From Rachycentron canadum (taxonomy: Eukaryota; Chordata; Actinopteri; Carangiformes; Rachycentridae), in the NCBI GenBank assembly GCA_038496675.1, contig CM076651.1, forward strand, positions 10,629,821 through 10,693,820: a stretch of 64,000 nt of DNA, given 5' to 3'. The translations under genes were made by a program, and so were the position numbers. The stretch's first letter is position 1; the number at the start of each line of letters is the position of its first letter. The notes beneath the pieces were generated by a model. The model made no database searches, was not told the origin of the DNA, and saw nothing but the letters and a program-made list of their open reading frames with translations. Below, piece after piece: positions 1 to 11,339 of this stretch.

Positions 1-231
1 ATTATTTTTAAAACTTGTTATACTAATGACCTAGATCAGTGGCTATTTGACAGAAAACAAGATAATGCAGCCTTGTTTCTCAGGCATAATAAATGCTTTT
101 GTACAACTCCTCATAGTTTCAGGTTTATTTCATTAATAATAAAAGTGGACATTTTAGAAATACACTTTTATGCTTCTAAAAATGTTAAACTAACCTTTTA
201 AGGTTATCTGTATGTGTTAATGACACTGTAC

Positions 232-3200
232 CTGCTGCATCATATCCAGCTCAGAGCAATATGGGAACTGCTCTGTTCTGCGCCCCAACTTCTCTAAATG
301 TACCATTAATCTTTCTCGTTTAGCCAGCAGCTCCTGTTCCCCTTTCTGCTTAGCTCTCTGCATCACCTGGGAAATGGTAAAGATGCCCAGAATAAGGTCA
401 ACCATAAAAACCTCTGTTATATATTGTTATAGGCAGAAATTAGACCATTACCTCTTCATTCAGTTCGAAGACATGGAGGATGTTTTTTGGCCAGAGAAAG
501 ACAGTTGAATTAAGCTCCAGATCCTCTGGCTCGATGATGTGGACATCTATAAGGTAATTAAGTCTGCAGAAGGCTTCCTGTCAGACACAATGTGGTAGAG
601 AATGATGTTTGGTATATTTGGAATAAAATAACTGACATAGTATGTATATTTTATAATATACAATCCTTGTGTACCTTAATTTTTTCATTCAGTTCTGCAA
701 TACCCGTTGTCTTAGTGAAATTAATGTAGTTAACCATCTGAGTCATGTCCTCTGTAGTCTCTGGAACTTTCAGAGCTTTCTCTCTGATGGTTTCAAATTC
801 AGAGCAGATCCTTCGAACAGACACAAAGTATTAAGTGTACATCAAAATGTGATTGTTTAAAAACACAGATGAACAGTAACATGAATGTTACAAGAAGTCA
901 CTCACTGTAGATTTTTCTCATGGTGGCTGGTGATCATTTTCTTCAGAAGTATTTCTGCATAGGTTTTGGCTTTGCTGACGAGCCCTTGTTTCAGCTCTTC
1001 ACAGTCCAGATGGACCATTGTGAAGTAGGCTTTTGCTGGGAGGCTGATAATTTCCTTTGACAGAGCACGAAACTCCTCCACTTTCTTTAAAAAACAGTGA
1101 CATTACACAATGACAGTCATTAGGGAAAGTGGTTAACAAGGCAAGTATAGGTGTATAATCACACATAAATTAAACTTGATTATTTCTTACCTTAGTGTAC
1201 TCTTGAAAAGAGTGCTCCTCTTCCATGAACTTCTCCACTTGGGCCTGAGCAGTTCCATTGACGAGCCAGTCATAGCTGTCAACTGCAAAATAAAGCAGAA
1301 ACATCAGCAGTGAAGTGAATAAAGTCAGTGGCGTAATAATAGGAAATGACTTCATTATGGAACATCACCATAACTCTGGAAATGTTTGTTAGGTTCTTCT
1401 AGATTCCTGCGCACAGCTGTCTTTAAAGTAGCCTGAGCCTGAGCAAGGATGTGATCAGCCACCTTAGCGTCCACAAATGAAGATGTGGCTTGTGCCAACC
1501 ATGAGTGGACTGTCTGTACTTTCTGTGGAGCAATTTCATATATGTAAATACAAGTTAAAAATAAAATTTGACATGAAAAATTTCCTTTAAGTGGCATTTA
1601 CACATAACTTCACCTGCAGTGTGTTTTTGATGGCATTGAGAATCTCAAAAACAGAAGCTTCCAGATCTTGTAATGTGGGATAAATTTCCATCTTTTCATC
1701 ATCAAATGTAAGCGCCATACGGAAGATGGGCAAGTGGTGGTGATTGTCTGGATCAAACAGACTGACAAACCTCTCTATACTTGTCTGCAGCAGGGATTTC
1801 AACTAGGAAATTACAAAAGCAGAATGTCTATGAGTCTACATTTGTAATCAAGGAGCATGCATACAAATAACAGTGTGGTACAAATTGATACAATAGAAAA
1901 ATCAGACATTTAAAATAATTGCTGGTTTCTGACTGAATGACTAATATCATTGTCTCACCTGATTGGAGATGAGCGTGGATGCACAGTTGTAGAAGGAGTC
2001 CAATTTTTCCTCTTTAACTCCTTTCAGAGTTTCTTTACTAGTTAGTAAGTGGATGACCTTGGGAAACCAGTTTTTCATGATACGATCTTCAGTCCTCTTA
2101 CACTCCACAGCCATTTTATTCTGTAGGCTCTTACAATCCACAGGTCCTGAAGCCCTGAACGAACAAAAGTTTGTCTTAGCTAAATCGTCTTAGTTATGTG
2201 CTTACTTTAAAAAGTATCATGTAGTTTTCATGCCGTGTTTTCTTACCTGTATCCTGAAAGATCAATTAGGATCAGTGGAGAAAATGTCATGTGGCTAATA
2301 TCCAAGACAGTTCTCATCACCGGATGAAGAATGTGCAAATTTGTTTTTATCATCTTGCGGCTTCTGATAAAGCTATCATGCCAAGGCTGGGAGAAATCAA
2401 GAATTCTGCAAAATATTGGAAATGTATTTTACAAAATGGTTTAAAAATAGATCAACTACTATTTAGTTATTGTATATCAAGCATTTCTGTACTTCAAACA
2501 CTCACTTGGTTTGGATAACAGATTGTTTTTCAGAGAGAGGTCCCTCTATCTGTGGATTCCTTAGTACTGTGTCCACTAAAGGGTGTGAATATGGCACATT
2601 AAGACGCGCTTCACCTGTAGTCTACATGTACATGTAACATAGCTAGGCCTATACACAAGTATAAACAGCAATACCTGTGTGCTTGACAATAACATTGCGG
2701 AAGTCATTGCTGACTTCCATGCAGAGCTCATGTAGCAGTTTATTTGTCTCAGGGCTTTTTTTAAGTTTGGTTGGGACTCGAGAAACAATGGAGTCCAGCC
2801 ACTCCTGCTGAATTGGAGTGAACGGGCGGCTCTCGACACACTGCCTCAGAAACAAATAGTTCATCTGCAAATGGAGCCAGAATGAGGAGTGACTTATGAC
2901 TGGTTATGGCTTTTCACAGATCAAATTTAAAACAAAACAGAAACTCACCCTACGTTTCCGCTCCTCACTGAGCATCTGTAAAGCAAGTATTGAAATATGC
3001 CACATTGTAATTTGCAATCTTTTGGGATTTAAATTGACATTTAAAATATGTGTGTAGGTAGTTGGATAATTGTCATACAGAGGGTGGAAACTGTGGCTCT
3101 GGTGACTGGCTGCACTCTGCTTCTTTCTCTTTGCTCTGTCTGAAAGTTTCCATGGCTCTAGACATCCTGCAACAATTCAGTCAACAAAGTGTTATACAGT

Positions 3201-3510
3201 TCGACAGTTACTCAGGATAGCACTACTTCTCTTGAGTAACTGTCTAACATAGCTAATAGGATAATATTGCTATAATTCGGTGAGGTACTGATGGTCGAGC
3301 ATACAATATCATATGGAGCTTCTTTTGTTGCACTTTGCTCCTTCTGTGCCTCAGCAGCCTCTTGCGAGCCGATATCCTCTCAGCTATCTCCGCCTTTGCT
3401 GCCGCGATCTGCTCCACTTCGCCCTGCTGCTGCCGGTGTGTGCCTTCAATGGGGGGAAGGACTGGAAACTGTGACATGGCTTGGAAAACTCCCGAGGAGG
3501 TCGCCATCAT
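232..3510 (-). CDS. dnah12: Axonemal dynein heavy chain, DNAH12-like, 5' part of gene (14 coding exons, runs off left edge)
   Basis: Inner-arm axonemal dynein heavy chain; the encoded part is the N-terminal tail, which in this family binds intermediate and light chains and precedes the linker and AAA+ motor. Exons read on the minus strand, 5' to 3': 3305-3510, 3079-3166, 2949-2975 (27-nt microexon), 2675-2864, 2506-2575, 2247-2405, 1959-2154, 1614-1802, 1369-1522, 1191-1282, 906-1084, 675-810, 452-577, 232-366. All junctions are GT-AG and phases agree, giving 1947 nt or 649 residues with no stop. The start is the ATG at 3510-3508; a second in-frame ATG follows directly. Motifs shared with human DNAH12 as I recall it include LRQCVESRPFTPIQQEWLD, LPIFRMALTFDDEKMEIYPT and ICSEFETIREKALKVPETTE. 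DNAH7 and DNAH3 are close paralogues, so the exact member is slightly uncertain. The motor domain lies beyond position 1. No frameshift or premature stop was seen. Confidence 0.82.
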
Positions 3511-3526
3511 TGGCAAAAAGGCACTG

Positions 3527-3557
<31 letters not shown>

Positions 3558-3790
3558 GTTTGAGGCTAAATAACAGCTCTTGAAAGTTAGCTAAGTTAAC
3601 GCTAGGGTCATTTCCAGTTTGTGACATTTTGAACCTAACAAAACGTGGTTACGTCGCATTTATAATCTAAAAAAGTCCATTGCAGTGAATAACAACAGGG
3701 TAATTGTCGTTTTACCTGTTCGTTCATTCAATATCTGCTCGGTTTGATTAGCTAATAAACAGTCGTTGTCAGTTTATTCAGTTTAGCCTG
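3511..3790 (-). other. Likely 5' UTR and first intron of the dynein gene
   Basis: On the minus strand a donor (AACAG then GTAAAA) ends a putative non-coding first exon at 3716. An acceptor (TTTTTCAG) opens the coding exon at 3523, so intron 1 would be 3524-3715, 192 nt. The acceptor's pyrimidine tract is made by an (AAAAC)n pentanucleotide array at 3527-3557, which reads GTTTT on the coding strand. The upstream limit near 3790 is a guess from the promoter elements that follow. Without this intron the ATG at 3627 would add an unlikely hydrophobic stretch to the protein. Confidence 0.5.
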
Positions 3791-4180
3791 AGAGGACTCC
3801 TGAGACAGAAACTACATAGTTACCATAGAAACAGTAAACAGGGTAACCACGGGAGGGGGGCGGGGCTTGTTGTGTTTATACCCGTTGCTTCAAGAATAAA
3901 TTTTCTTATACTATTAATAATATTTATATTGTTAATAGTGTATAATGTTTTAAAGCAACTTTATTTACTACTGTGACAAACTCAATGCTGTACACCAGAA
4001 TCATGATACCTAATAACCTCAGGGTACAACTAAACGTCAGTTACTCATGATAAATCATAAAAAAAATACGTACTGCTGAAAAGGAAAAACACAAATAGAA
4101 GTGAAATAACAAGTATAACAACCGCACGATCCTTTGAATTTACTGTGGGGGGCAGCAGTGCATTCGTAGCGTGTAGTTTA
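3791..4180. promoter_or_regulatory. Shared bidirectional promoter between the dynein gene and gid8
   Basis: The two genes are transcribed away from each other, with about 1.1 kb between start codons and perhaps 0.4 kb between transcription starts. The spacer holds the X-box-like site, a GC box (GGGGGCGGGGC, 3856-3866; Sp/KLF type) and an ETS-like CCGGAAAT at 4184-4191 on the gid8 side. No TATA box is evident near either gene. The middle of the spacer (3900-4140) is AT-rich and otherwise featureless. Confidence 0.55.
3819..3832 (-). promoter_or_regulatory. X-box-like RFX site upstream of the ciliary dynein
   Basis: The sequence GTTACCATAGAAAC fits the RFX X-box pattern (GTNRCC, short spacer, RGYAAC) except for one base in the second half-site. 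It lies roughly 30-100 bases upstream of the presumed dynein first exon. X-boxes of this kind drive ciliary genes through RFX2/RFX3, often together with FOXJ1. A second partial half-site, GGGTAACC, follows at 3841-3848. Confidence 0.5.
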
Positions 4181-4294
4181 CTGTCCCGGAAATGGGCAGA
4201 GATAGAAGAAGAAGCAGAAGAAGCAGAAGAAGCAGAAGAAGAGGCTCCCCTCCGTTAGCTAGCTACTGCTGGGAAGTAGCGACAAAGTTTTCAG
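4180..4294 (+). other. Likely non-coding first exon of gid8
   Basis: A donor (TTTTCAG then GTATTG) ends a candidate 5' UTR exon at 4294. The matching acceptor (CTCTTTTAG) is at 4642, twelve bases before the gid8 ATG. The exon carries an imperfect GAA/GCA purine repeat at 4204-4243. The 5' limit is not visible in the sequence. Confidence 0.5.
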
Positions 4295-4654
4295 GTATTG
4301 TGAATAAACTAACCATTTAATTTGCATGGGCTTGTGGATGCATATCAGCAGAAGACAATAACGTGCAGCAGCACTCACCCCGGACCTGTTTGTTCGATAT
4401 ACATACGCAGAAAGGCGGAAGTTGTTTTTGTTTTCGTTCGTGTTGACGAAATTCAGGCTTCAATGTTGTGTTTTTCATCGAAGGCCCCAAATGTTATGAC
4501 TTAGGATTTCCGGTACCGCGTCGCTGTCAAACTGAATAACAAATAGCGAAAACATTTAACGTTATATAATTGTTCTCGCCACGAGTTTAAAATGTTATTC
4601 TGTTGTTAGCTGATAAGATAACCATTGTCTGCTCTCTTTTAGGATATTGTCATA

Positions 4655-6258
4655 ATGAGTTATGCAGAGAAGCCGGAGGATATAACGAGGGAAGAGTGGA
4701 TGGATAAACTCAACAATGTCCACATTCAGAGAGCTGATATGAACAGGCTCATTATGAACTACTTGGTGACAGGTGAAGGATCTTTTTTTTTTTTTCTTAG
4801 CAACGTTTGCTCATGTTTGTGTTTTAAACATAAGCTGTGCGTGGTGTTTGAATGTAGATTTCATCACGGTTTCTCTTCTTTAGAGGGCTTCAAGGAGGCA
4901 GCGGAGAAGTTCAGGATGGAGTCTGGAATAGAGCCCAGTGTGGATTTGGATTCTCTAGATGAAAGAATTAAAATCAGAGAGATGATCCTCAAGGGACAAA
5001 TCCAGGATGCCATTGCACTGATCAACAGCCTGCACCCAGAACTGCTGGATACCAACCGTTACCTCTACTTTCACCTACAGGTAAAGTAAAAGACAGTGCA
5101 GACACTTTGTGCTTTTGGAAGTGTCATTTGTACTGGCTATCTTATTATTGTTTTATTTTTTGTGTGTGTGTGTGTTTACAGCAACAGCATCTGATAGAGC
5201 TGATTCGTTTGAGGGAGACCGAAGCTGCCCTGGAATTTGCCCAGTCTCAGTTAGCAGAGCAGGGGGAGGAGAGTCGTGAATGTCTGACTGAGATGGAGCG
5301 GACTCTGGCCCTGCTGGCATTCGACAACCCCGAGGAATCACCTTTTGGAGATCTGCTCAATATGATGCAGAGACAAAAGGTAGAGTTGAACCATTTTATT
5401 GAAATTCCTACTACTTTTGTCTTGAACTTGGTCCTTCTTTTTCACTAATATGCTGCTGTTTTAATATGGTCTGCAACTACATATACACATTTTTTCAAGT
5501 TATTTTAATGTTTTTATTTTAGTTATTTATATGACATACGAACCTGCTGATGAGGGTTTTTTTTTTTGTTTTTTTTTTGCCAATTTTAGGAGTAAGAGCA
5601 CTAGTCAGCCTGTGAAAACGGTTGTATAAGTTTTTGATAGGTCTGAGAGGCGCTATCTAGAATTGGGTTTAAGGCTTGCATAATAAATTTGGGATTTGGA
5701 ATTTGAAAGATGTGGGCATTTACCAGATTGGAAGGGATAGATGAAAGACACGATTGTGTTGAATTTTGAGAATTGTAGAATACATTGTACCTATATAGGG
5801 GACTAATATCTGTGCTGATTTTATCCCTCCACGCTGGCGATAGTCATGGCCAGAAGCAAGAGTCCCATTCCTTTGAACATTATGTCATTTTAATGCCTTG
5901 AGGAATTTCTGTAAAATTGTTCCGAAGGTTCAGTTTGATTTTAGATGATTTGATTAGATTTTTGTGGTCAAAGGTCAATGTCACGCTGACCTCATGTTCT
6001 TGTGAACACAATATATCAGGAATATGCATGCATCAATAATAGATATATTCAAAGCAATAATTTCTATGTGCCTCTGTCTTTCAGGTATGGAGTGAAGTGA
6101 ATCAGTGTGTGCTCGACTATGAAAACAGAGAGTCAACACCCAAGCTGGCCAAGCTCCTGAAACTACTGCTGTGGGCTCAAAATGAACTTGACCAAAAGAA
6201 AGTGAAGTATCCCAAAATGACAGACCTCAGCAAAGGAACCATCGAAGACCCAAAATAA
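4655..6258 (+). CDS. gid8: GID8 (TWA1), core subunit of the CTLH/GID E3 ubiquitin ligase
   Basis: Complete gene. Coding exons are 4655-4772, 4884-5080, 5182-5379 and 6085-6258 (TAA), after a non-coding first exon. They join in phase to 687 nt, 228 residues, the length I know for vertebrate GID8. The protein scaffolds the CTLH E3 ligase and is reported to help keep beta-catenin in the nucleus. It opens MSYAEKPEDITREEW. A LisH dimerisation motif lies at about residues 25-57 (core MNYLVTEGFKEAAEKF), then a CTLH domain at about 63-120 (LDSLDERIKIREMIL) and a CRA domain to about residue 205 (LLAFDNPEESPFGDLL). The start codon follows a clear acceptor and matches the family N-terminus. It is divergent from the dynein gene, with slc17a9 downstream on the same strand. 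Introns 2 and 3 are short (111 and 101 nt); the last (705 nt) holds a fish repeat. Confidence 0.97.
5870..6025. repeat. Decayed dispersed fish repeat in the last gid8 intron
   Basis: The stretch has the wording of a common teleost repeat: a CCTTGAGGAATTTCT block, then TGGTCAAAGGTCAATGTCAC, GACCTCATG and CTTGTGAACACAATATATCAGGAA. Recognition is from memory of fish genomic repeats and the family name is not certain. It contains a TCAAAGGTCA direct repeat that could act as a nuclear-receptor half-site pair, probably by chance. Confidence 0.5.
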
Positions 6259-6585
6259 GGACCCACCGTGAAAGCGTAACACAGCATTATAAAATGGACA
6301 CATTTCCTTTATCTATTTATACCCAAACAACTGACTCATGTAGAGTACAACCTTTTCTTTTTGTAAGGGTTGCTTTTTGATACTTAAGTAAAGTAGAATG
6401 TGCAAACTGGATTGATGGCATCTTAAAATGACCTCTCACACTAAAATAACATGCATATTATTGCGCCATGCCATTATTTTACTTGGTATTATAATTTACA
6501 TATTTGTTTATGTAAAATTAGTATTTTCAGTTACACTAGTTTTTCTGTCTGTTGGCAGGGAAAGTTGTTGGCATAGGAGGATGTG

Positions 6586-6591
6586 AATAAA
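6586..6591 (+). terminator. Polyadenylation signal of gid8
   Basis: AATAAA lies 328 bases after the gid8 stop and is followed within about 30 bases by a GT-rich stretch (TTTCTGTGTG). This sets a likely 3' UTR of about 350 nt. A later AATAAA at 7152-7157 is a weaker alternative. Confidence 0.6.
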
Positions 6592-6619
6592 GCCTAAATT
6601 AGGCTGTCACTTTCTGTGT

Positions 6620-8260
6620 GACCACTTTGAGGGGGTTTGATGTTCAGGGAAAATGGTTGGTGTGTACTGCCTCAAATGAACATACCTTTTCCTCACACAA
6701 CATACACATTTCAGCTGGTAGCCTCTTAGCTAATAGTCTGTGATGGCAATAGCCAAAACAAGATACTTTGGATATACAGTAACTTTGAAAGTTAGCCTTC
6801 AACTTTGGAATCATATTGCATCATTGATCAAAACATTACAGAAAGATTCAACTATAACAAAGTAAGCACCTTTCACAGTAGCAGCAGGCAGGACAAGGCA
6901 AGATTTCTGGAGTGCTATAAACTTTGCAGCGTTTGGTGACTGTGCAAGCTTAAAGGCAACCGCAGTTTCATATTGTTATAAAATATCACAGATGATATTA
7001 AAGGATGTGAATGGATAAATCTATGTCCACAGACCTGGAGATACTTTTACAGAGGGATTATTTACAGGTATGGAAGAAGTAGCTCTTTTGCAAAATTTGA
7101 TGTGCTTTTTTTTTTTTTTTTTTTTTTTTTTTGGCTGGTATATTATTTTGCAATAAAAGTGAATTTTTAAACAGGGCAAGTCATAAAGGACTTTAAACTT
7201 GGTGTGTTTTTAATTCTGCAGAATGGTGTGTGGAGTGTGACGCTGCAAGACCACAGGGAATTTCTTTAGAGTTGGTATAAACATTCTCTCAGACTGATCT
7301 GACTTTGGTGGGTGTTAGAGAAATCCTCTTTTCAACAACCTTCAGGACGCAGACCTGTCAAGATAGATTGTTTACTTGCAGCAAGGGAACCGTTTACAGG
7401 CTTAAAGTCTTGGATTTGGATGTGTTACCCAGCTCTTCGTCTTCATGGCAGAGACAGTCAGTCACATTATTAAAATTCAAGGTGCAACAATTACACTCGA
7501 AACAGGATGTTTTCAGAATCTTTATCTATGCGAATAACTGTGCAGGGGTTTCTTTTCCAGGCTGTGCTGACATACTTCCTCTCCAGGCAGTCTGTTCTGT
7601 AAGCACAATCAAATCATTCTTTTGCACGTGCTATCACACAAGCTCACTCAAGGACACACACACAGGTTATATGAGTTCACACAAGCATAATAGATGTATA
7701 ACAGCACAATGTTCCCAACAGTGGGCAAAGATTAAAGTACAAGGTTATGGTTATTGTAACTCATGTTGTTGAATGTGGTATATAAAGAATGTCCACAGAT
7801 CATGTCATCATTACATCTGGCACAAATGCTCTCTTTTTTATTTGGTGATCAGAGGTCCACTGTGACCTAACAAAACATGTTTTCGGCCTCAGCATTTACA
7901 GAATTTAACACAGATGTTTAAAGGGGAATTGTGACCATTTCATAACTGCATAAACGTGCTGGTAATATACTGTTGAAGCTGGTGAAGCTACTTCAAAGAA
8001 ATTCAAATACTGTTGTATTGTATTTTGCAAGGTCATCAAATGTAAAATCTTTGGTAAAGAACTTATTGACTAAATCAATCAGAAAAACTGGCTTCAGATA
8101 AAAGGCATAACATAGAACACATACATAGAAACATCAAAAGAGGACATGGTCTGAAAAGAATATAAATCAATGTCTTTCAAACAGACAACTGTATTGGTGT
8201 CTTCACTGCTAGAGTTGGTAGTGTCTAGAACTAAATCCTGGGGTTGAAAGCCCGGAGGGA
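6620..8260. other. Intergenic DNA between gid8 and a LINE remnant; no gene seen
   Basis: Holds a 27-base T run at 7106-7132. The segment at about 6860-7100 reads like an interspersed repeat, but I cannot name it. The open frame at 7305-7772 starts with GTG, has no recognisable domain and a low-complexity tail, and is not called as a gene. Confidence 0.4.
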
Positions 8261-8264
8261 TTAA

Positions 8265-9188
8265 TTAAGCCAGAGAATAAATGACATTTTTAGAATTTAG
8301 TACTGACTCTTGCAGCACAAACATTTCACTGTCACTCCACCATAATATTGTCATGGAGTCATCGTAAGCTGATTGAAGCCGCTGTCTGCTTGCTTTTCTG
8401 TGGTCCGACCACAAGTGTGCAGTGTAGGGTGGTGTACAGTAAGTGCTGAACACAGACATCTTCACTCCATCTGTGAACACTCTGAACTTCTGTAAGAGAG
8501 GGTTGGATTGTGCATACATCATGGGATTTTGCCTATAAATATATATGTTCATCATCTGTTGACAGGCAGAAGATTATTATCAGATAAGTTAAAGTTTAGA
8601 CATTTGTCCTCTTTGGTTCTACAGATGATGACAACACTCTTACTGGCATTGCATGCCATATCAAGTCCCTCCACATACACAGAATATATAGTAAGCAACT
8701 GCTAAATGAGCTAAGGACCATGACATCGTCTGCATACATAATATAGCTCACCAAAGTATTACCAATCATGCATCCAGGATTACAGGCCTTCAAATACTTG
8801 GAAAGATCCAATGTTGCTAACCTGAAACAGGAGACACTATTGCACAAAACTAATATTTGTTAATTTTCCTTGAAGACACACATACACAACTCGGTGCAAT
8901 ATCTGTGCAGCAAACTGGTATATGTGGTGGTAAATTCGTTTAATATACCCAACAATCTTCCTAAAACAAACTGCCTATTGTCCCAGCTTTGTATTTAATG
9001 ACTGACACAAAAAGAGTACACAGTGTTGAGTCTGATAATAAGCCAAGAATCATAAAGCCACTAAAACAAACAGCAGGTAGAGGGGGTATCCTCAGACTGG
9101 CATATTTGAGATACTTAGCAGAAATATGATCTAAACCACTTGCTTTGTTATCAGACATCTTGCGTATAGCTTGGTACACCTGAATCAT
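8265..9188 (-). mobile_element. Decayed non-LTR retrotransposon (LINE) reverse transcriptase
   Basis: Three minus-strand pieces occur in the order expected for a LINE ORF2. The 9188-8961 piece carries IRKMSDNKASGLDHISAKYL, the RT fingers region. The 8847-8750 piece carries GCMIGNTLVSYIMYADDVMV with the YADD catalytic motif. The 8555-8265 piece carries a C-terminal CTPPYTAHLW plus KASRQRLQSAYDDSM. The pieces sit in different frames with internal stops and missing sequence between 8960 and 8850, so the copy is dead. The clade cannot be fixed from this much sequence. Confidence 0.8.
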
Positions 9189-9189
9189 T

Positions 9190-10170
9190 ATTACTCTATC
9201 TTAGTATTATCTATCCATCTATCTTAGTCTTGTCTGCCTTATACAATATATAATACAATTGAATAAGGTACTTGCTATGCCATACTCTGCGATATATGCA
9301 CTTGTTCTTTTTAAAAATCAATTGCATTGTTACTTAGATGCTATTTAGGCATGGCTTGTACATTTTTACAGATAAAGCAAATAGCATACCTATATTTTAA
9401 ATTACTAAGCTTCCTGTATTTCACGCACAGGTCCTTATCTAGGTCGACCTGCCGTAGGCTATAATTTTGTGGCCTGACAGGCCAGCATCATACTCATTAT
9501 GTTGCATACTCATTCCCGCCTGATGTCATATCGTCTTTATATTTGCAGCAGAGCTTGTTGCCTTCATATAGGCACATTCATTACAGATCATTATCATTAT
9601 ACATGAAACAGATATCTCTCCAGTACGTCAAAATCTTACAATCACTACACATTCTTGCATCTCTAGGCAGATGAATATTACTTCAGGATTTATCTGTATG
9701 AGATGTCTTCCTGTCAAGTTTGCCTGTGTTGACATGGTTTCCATTTTTGGACAGCACTTGTGTGCAACATTCTCTGACCTAGCAACATGCGTACAATCAG
9801 TTATTGCTGCCCCCTACAGACTGCTCATACAACACCATGAAGCTATACTAGTTATAAGTAACTTCTAGCTGACAGTTAAACATAGCCTTTTCTCTGAATT
9901 CATGTGGCAGAGAAGTATAATACAGAAGTACTCACATTCTTTAAGTAAAAGTAGCATCACCAAATATAAACAAGTACTGTTACACTATCATATATCATTT
10001 TATTGGAGCATCATTGTTGAGCATTATACTGTTCTAGTTGGTTGAGGTGGAGAGAATTGCAACTATTTTATGTTATGATTGCACATCATAATTTAGAAGT
10101 CCATCACAAGTTTTGTATATGAAATCTATCTGTAAAGTATGTAGTGGGACAGTATGAAGTACCATGAAAT
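9190..10170. other. Intergenic DNA; nothing recognised
   Basis: AT-rich sequence between the LINE remnant and the Tc1 remnant. No exon-like open frame with splice sites, no RNA gene and no long repeat was found. Confidence 0.35.
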
Positions 10171-10179
10171 GTATATGGA

Positions 10180-10930
10180 TAAAGGTAAGTGAGCCATTGC
10201 ATTAAATAACTGGTAAAACCTCCTTTGACACTATAAACTTCCAGACCAGCAAAATGCTCAGGAGGAATTTTGGACCATCATTTCAACAGAACTGCTTCAG
10301 CTCACGTCTGGTTTGAGCAGCTCTCTCGTGATCCTGCTGCATCAGCCAGTTTCTTCTGAGCTTCAGCAGGTAGACAGCCTGACATTATCTTTTAAGATAC
10401 CTTGATAAACTTTAAGCAATTCATTTTCCCCTCGATTCCCTTTCGGAGGATGTCTTCACGTCGGCATGTTCTGTTTTTACATCATAGATAGATGATGCAT
10501 GACCTTCCCAGACAAGTCAACATTAGTTTCATTAGTCCCTTTCCCAGTAGCATAATTGTGTGTCAAGCTTTTTTTCTGGAGAGCAGCTGCACCATGCTCC
10601 ATGATTTTGGTAGACTTATTAACAGAGGTGTTAAATAAGAGCTCCAATAAGCTTTTTGTTGTTACTCTGAGGATCTTTGTCTCCTTACGGATCGTTGTTA
10701 TCTTAGCTGGGTGCCCACTTCTGCAGAGAATAGCCACAGAACCAAGCCATTTACAGTTATAGACAGTTACAGTATTGTGGTCTGGTGATCTAATATGATA
10801 TCTAAACTCTTTGAGCTGATGCTTTAACCCCTTCAGTCTCATGCAAATCAACAATTATTGACCCTATAGTCTCCTGAGATCTCTTGTTTAGCCAGGAATT
10901 GATCACATCAGCATCCTTTTATTTAGGTTT
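10180..10930 (-). mobile_element. Decayed Tc1/mariner-type DNA transposon, transposase antisense
   Basis: The minus-strand translation keeps pieces of a Tc1-like transposase in order: CKWLGSVAILCRSGHPAKIT (helix-turn-helix region with the GRPAK-like hook), LRVTTKSLLELL, HGAAALQKKSLTHNYATGKG and NETNVDLSGK. The last corresponds to the DETKVELFG segment that carries a catalytic Asp; here that Asp is Asn. The plus-strand text at 10200-10400 also matches the far end of the family (GGAGGAATTTTGGACCATCA, AACTGCTTCAGCTCA). Stops and deletions make it inactive. Terminal inverted repeats were not located. Confidence 0.75.
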
Positions 10931-11263
10931 TTTGGTTACAGAGGTATCTGAAACTCCCATCTCTGATCTGGTTTTGACAACTGACTCCACTTTGTTGATG
11001 CCACTGACTGAGGAGTTCACATACTCTCCTTTTTCCCCCCCAGCTTACACAGTATATGTTTGAATAATGTTTTCAACGTGGACAAGATGCAATATACTTA
11101 GGTTTGTGTTTTCTGTTAAAAAGAAAAAGAAACGGATGAGCTGGGATCATCAAAATGGATGTAAACCTGAACAGTCTCTTTCTCTTGACACCGTATGATG
11201 CAGCATTTATATTAAGAGGACGTGGGTACTTCTTCCACCACCGCACACTGTAAAGGGGTGCTG

Positions 11264-11265
<2 letters not shown>

Positions 11266-11302
<37 letters not shown>
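11266..11302 (+). repeat. 37-base A run
   Basis: Uninterrupted A tract just upstream of the GC-rich slc17a9 promoter. It could be the tail of an old retroposed copy or a nucleosome-excluding element. No source gene was recognised upstream of it. Confidence 0.85.
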
Positions 11303-11305
<3 letters not shown>

Positions 11306-11339
11306 GTGTTGAATGCAGAGTATTACATAACGACTGGCT

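Noticed and set aside
7305..7772. 155-codon open frame after gid8
   Set aside because: Begins with GTG, passes through low-complexity CA-rich DNA and shows no family motif. Likely chance.
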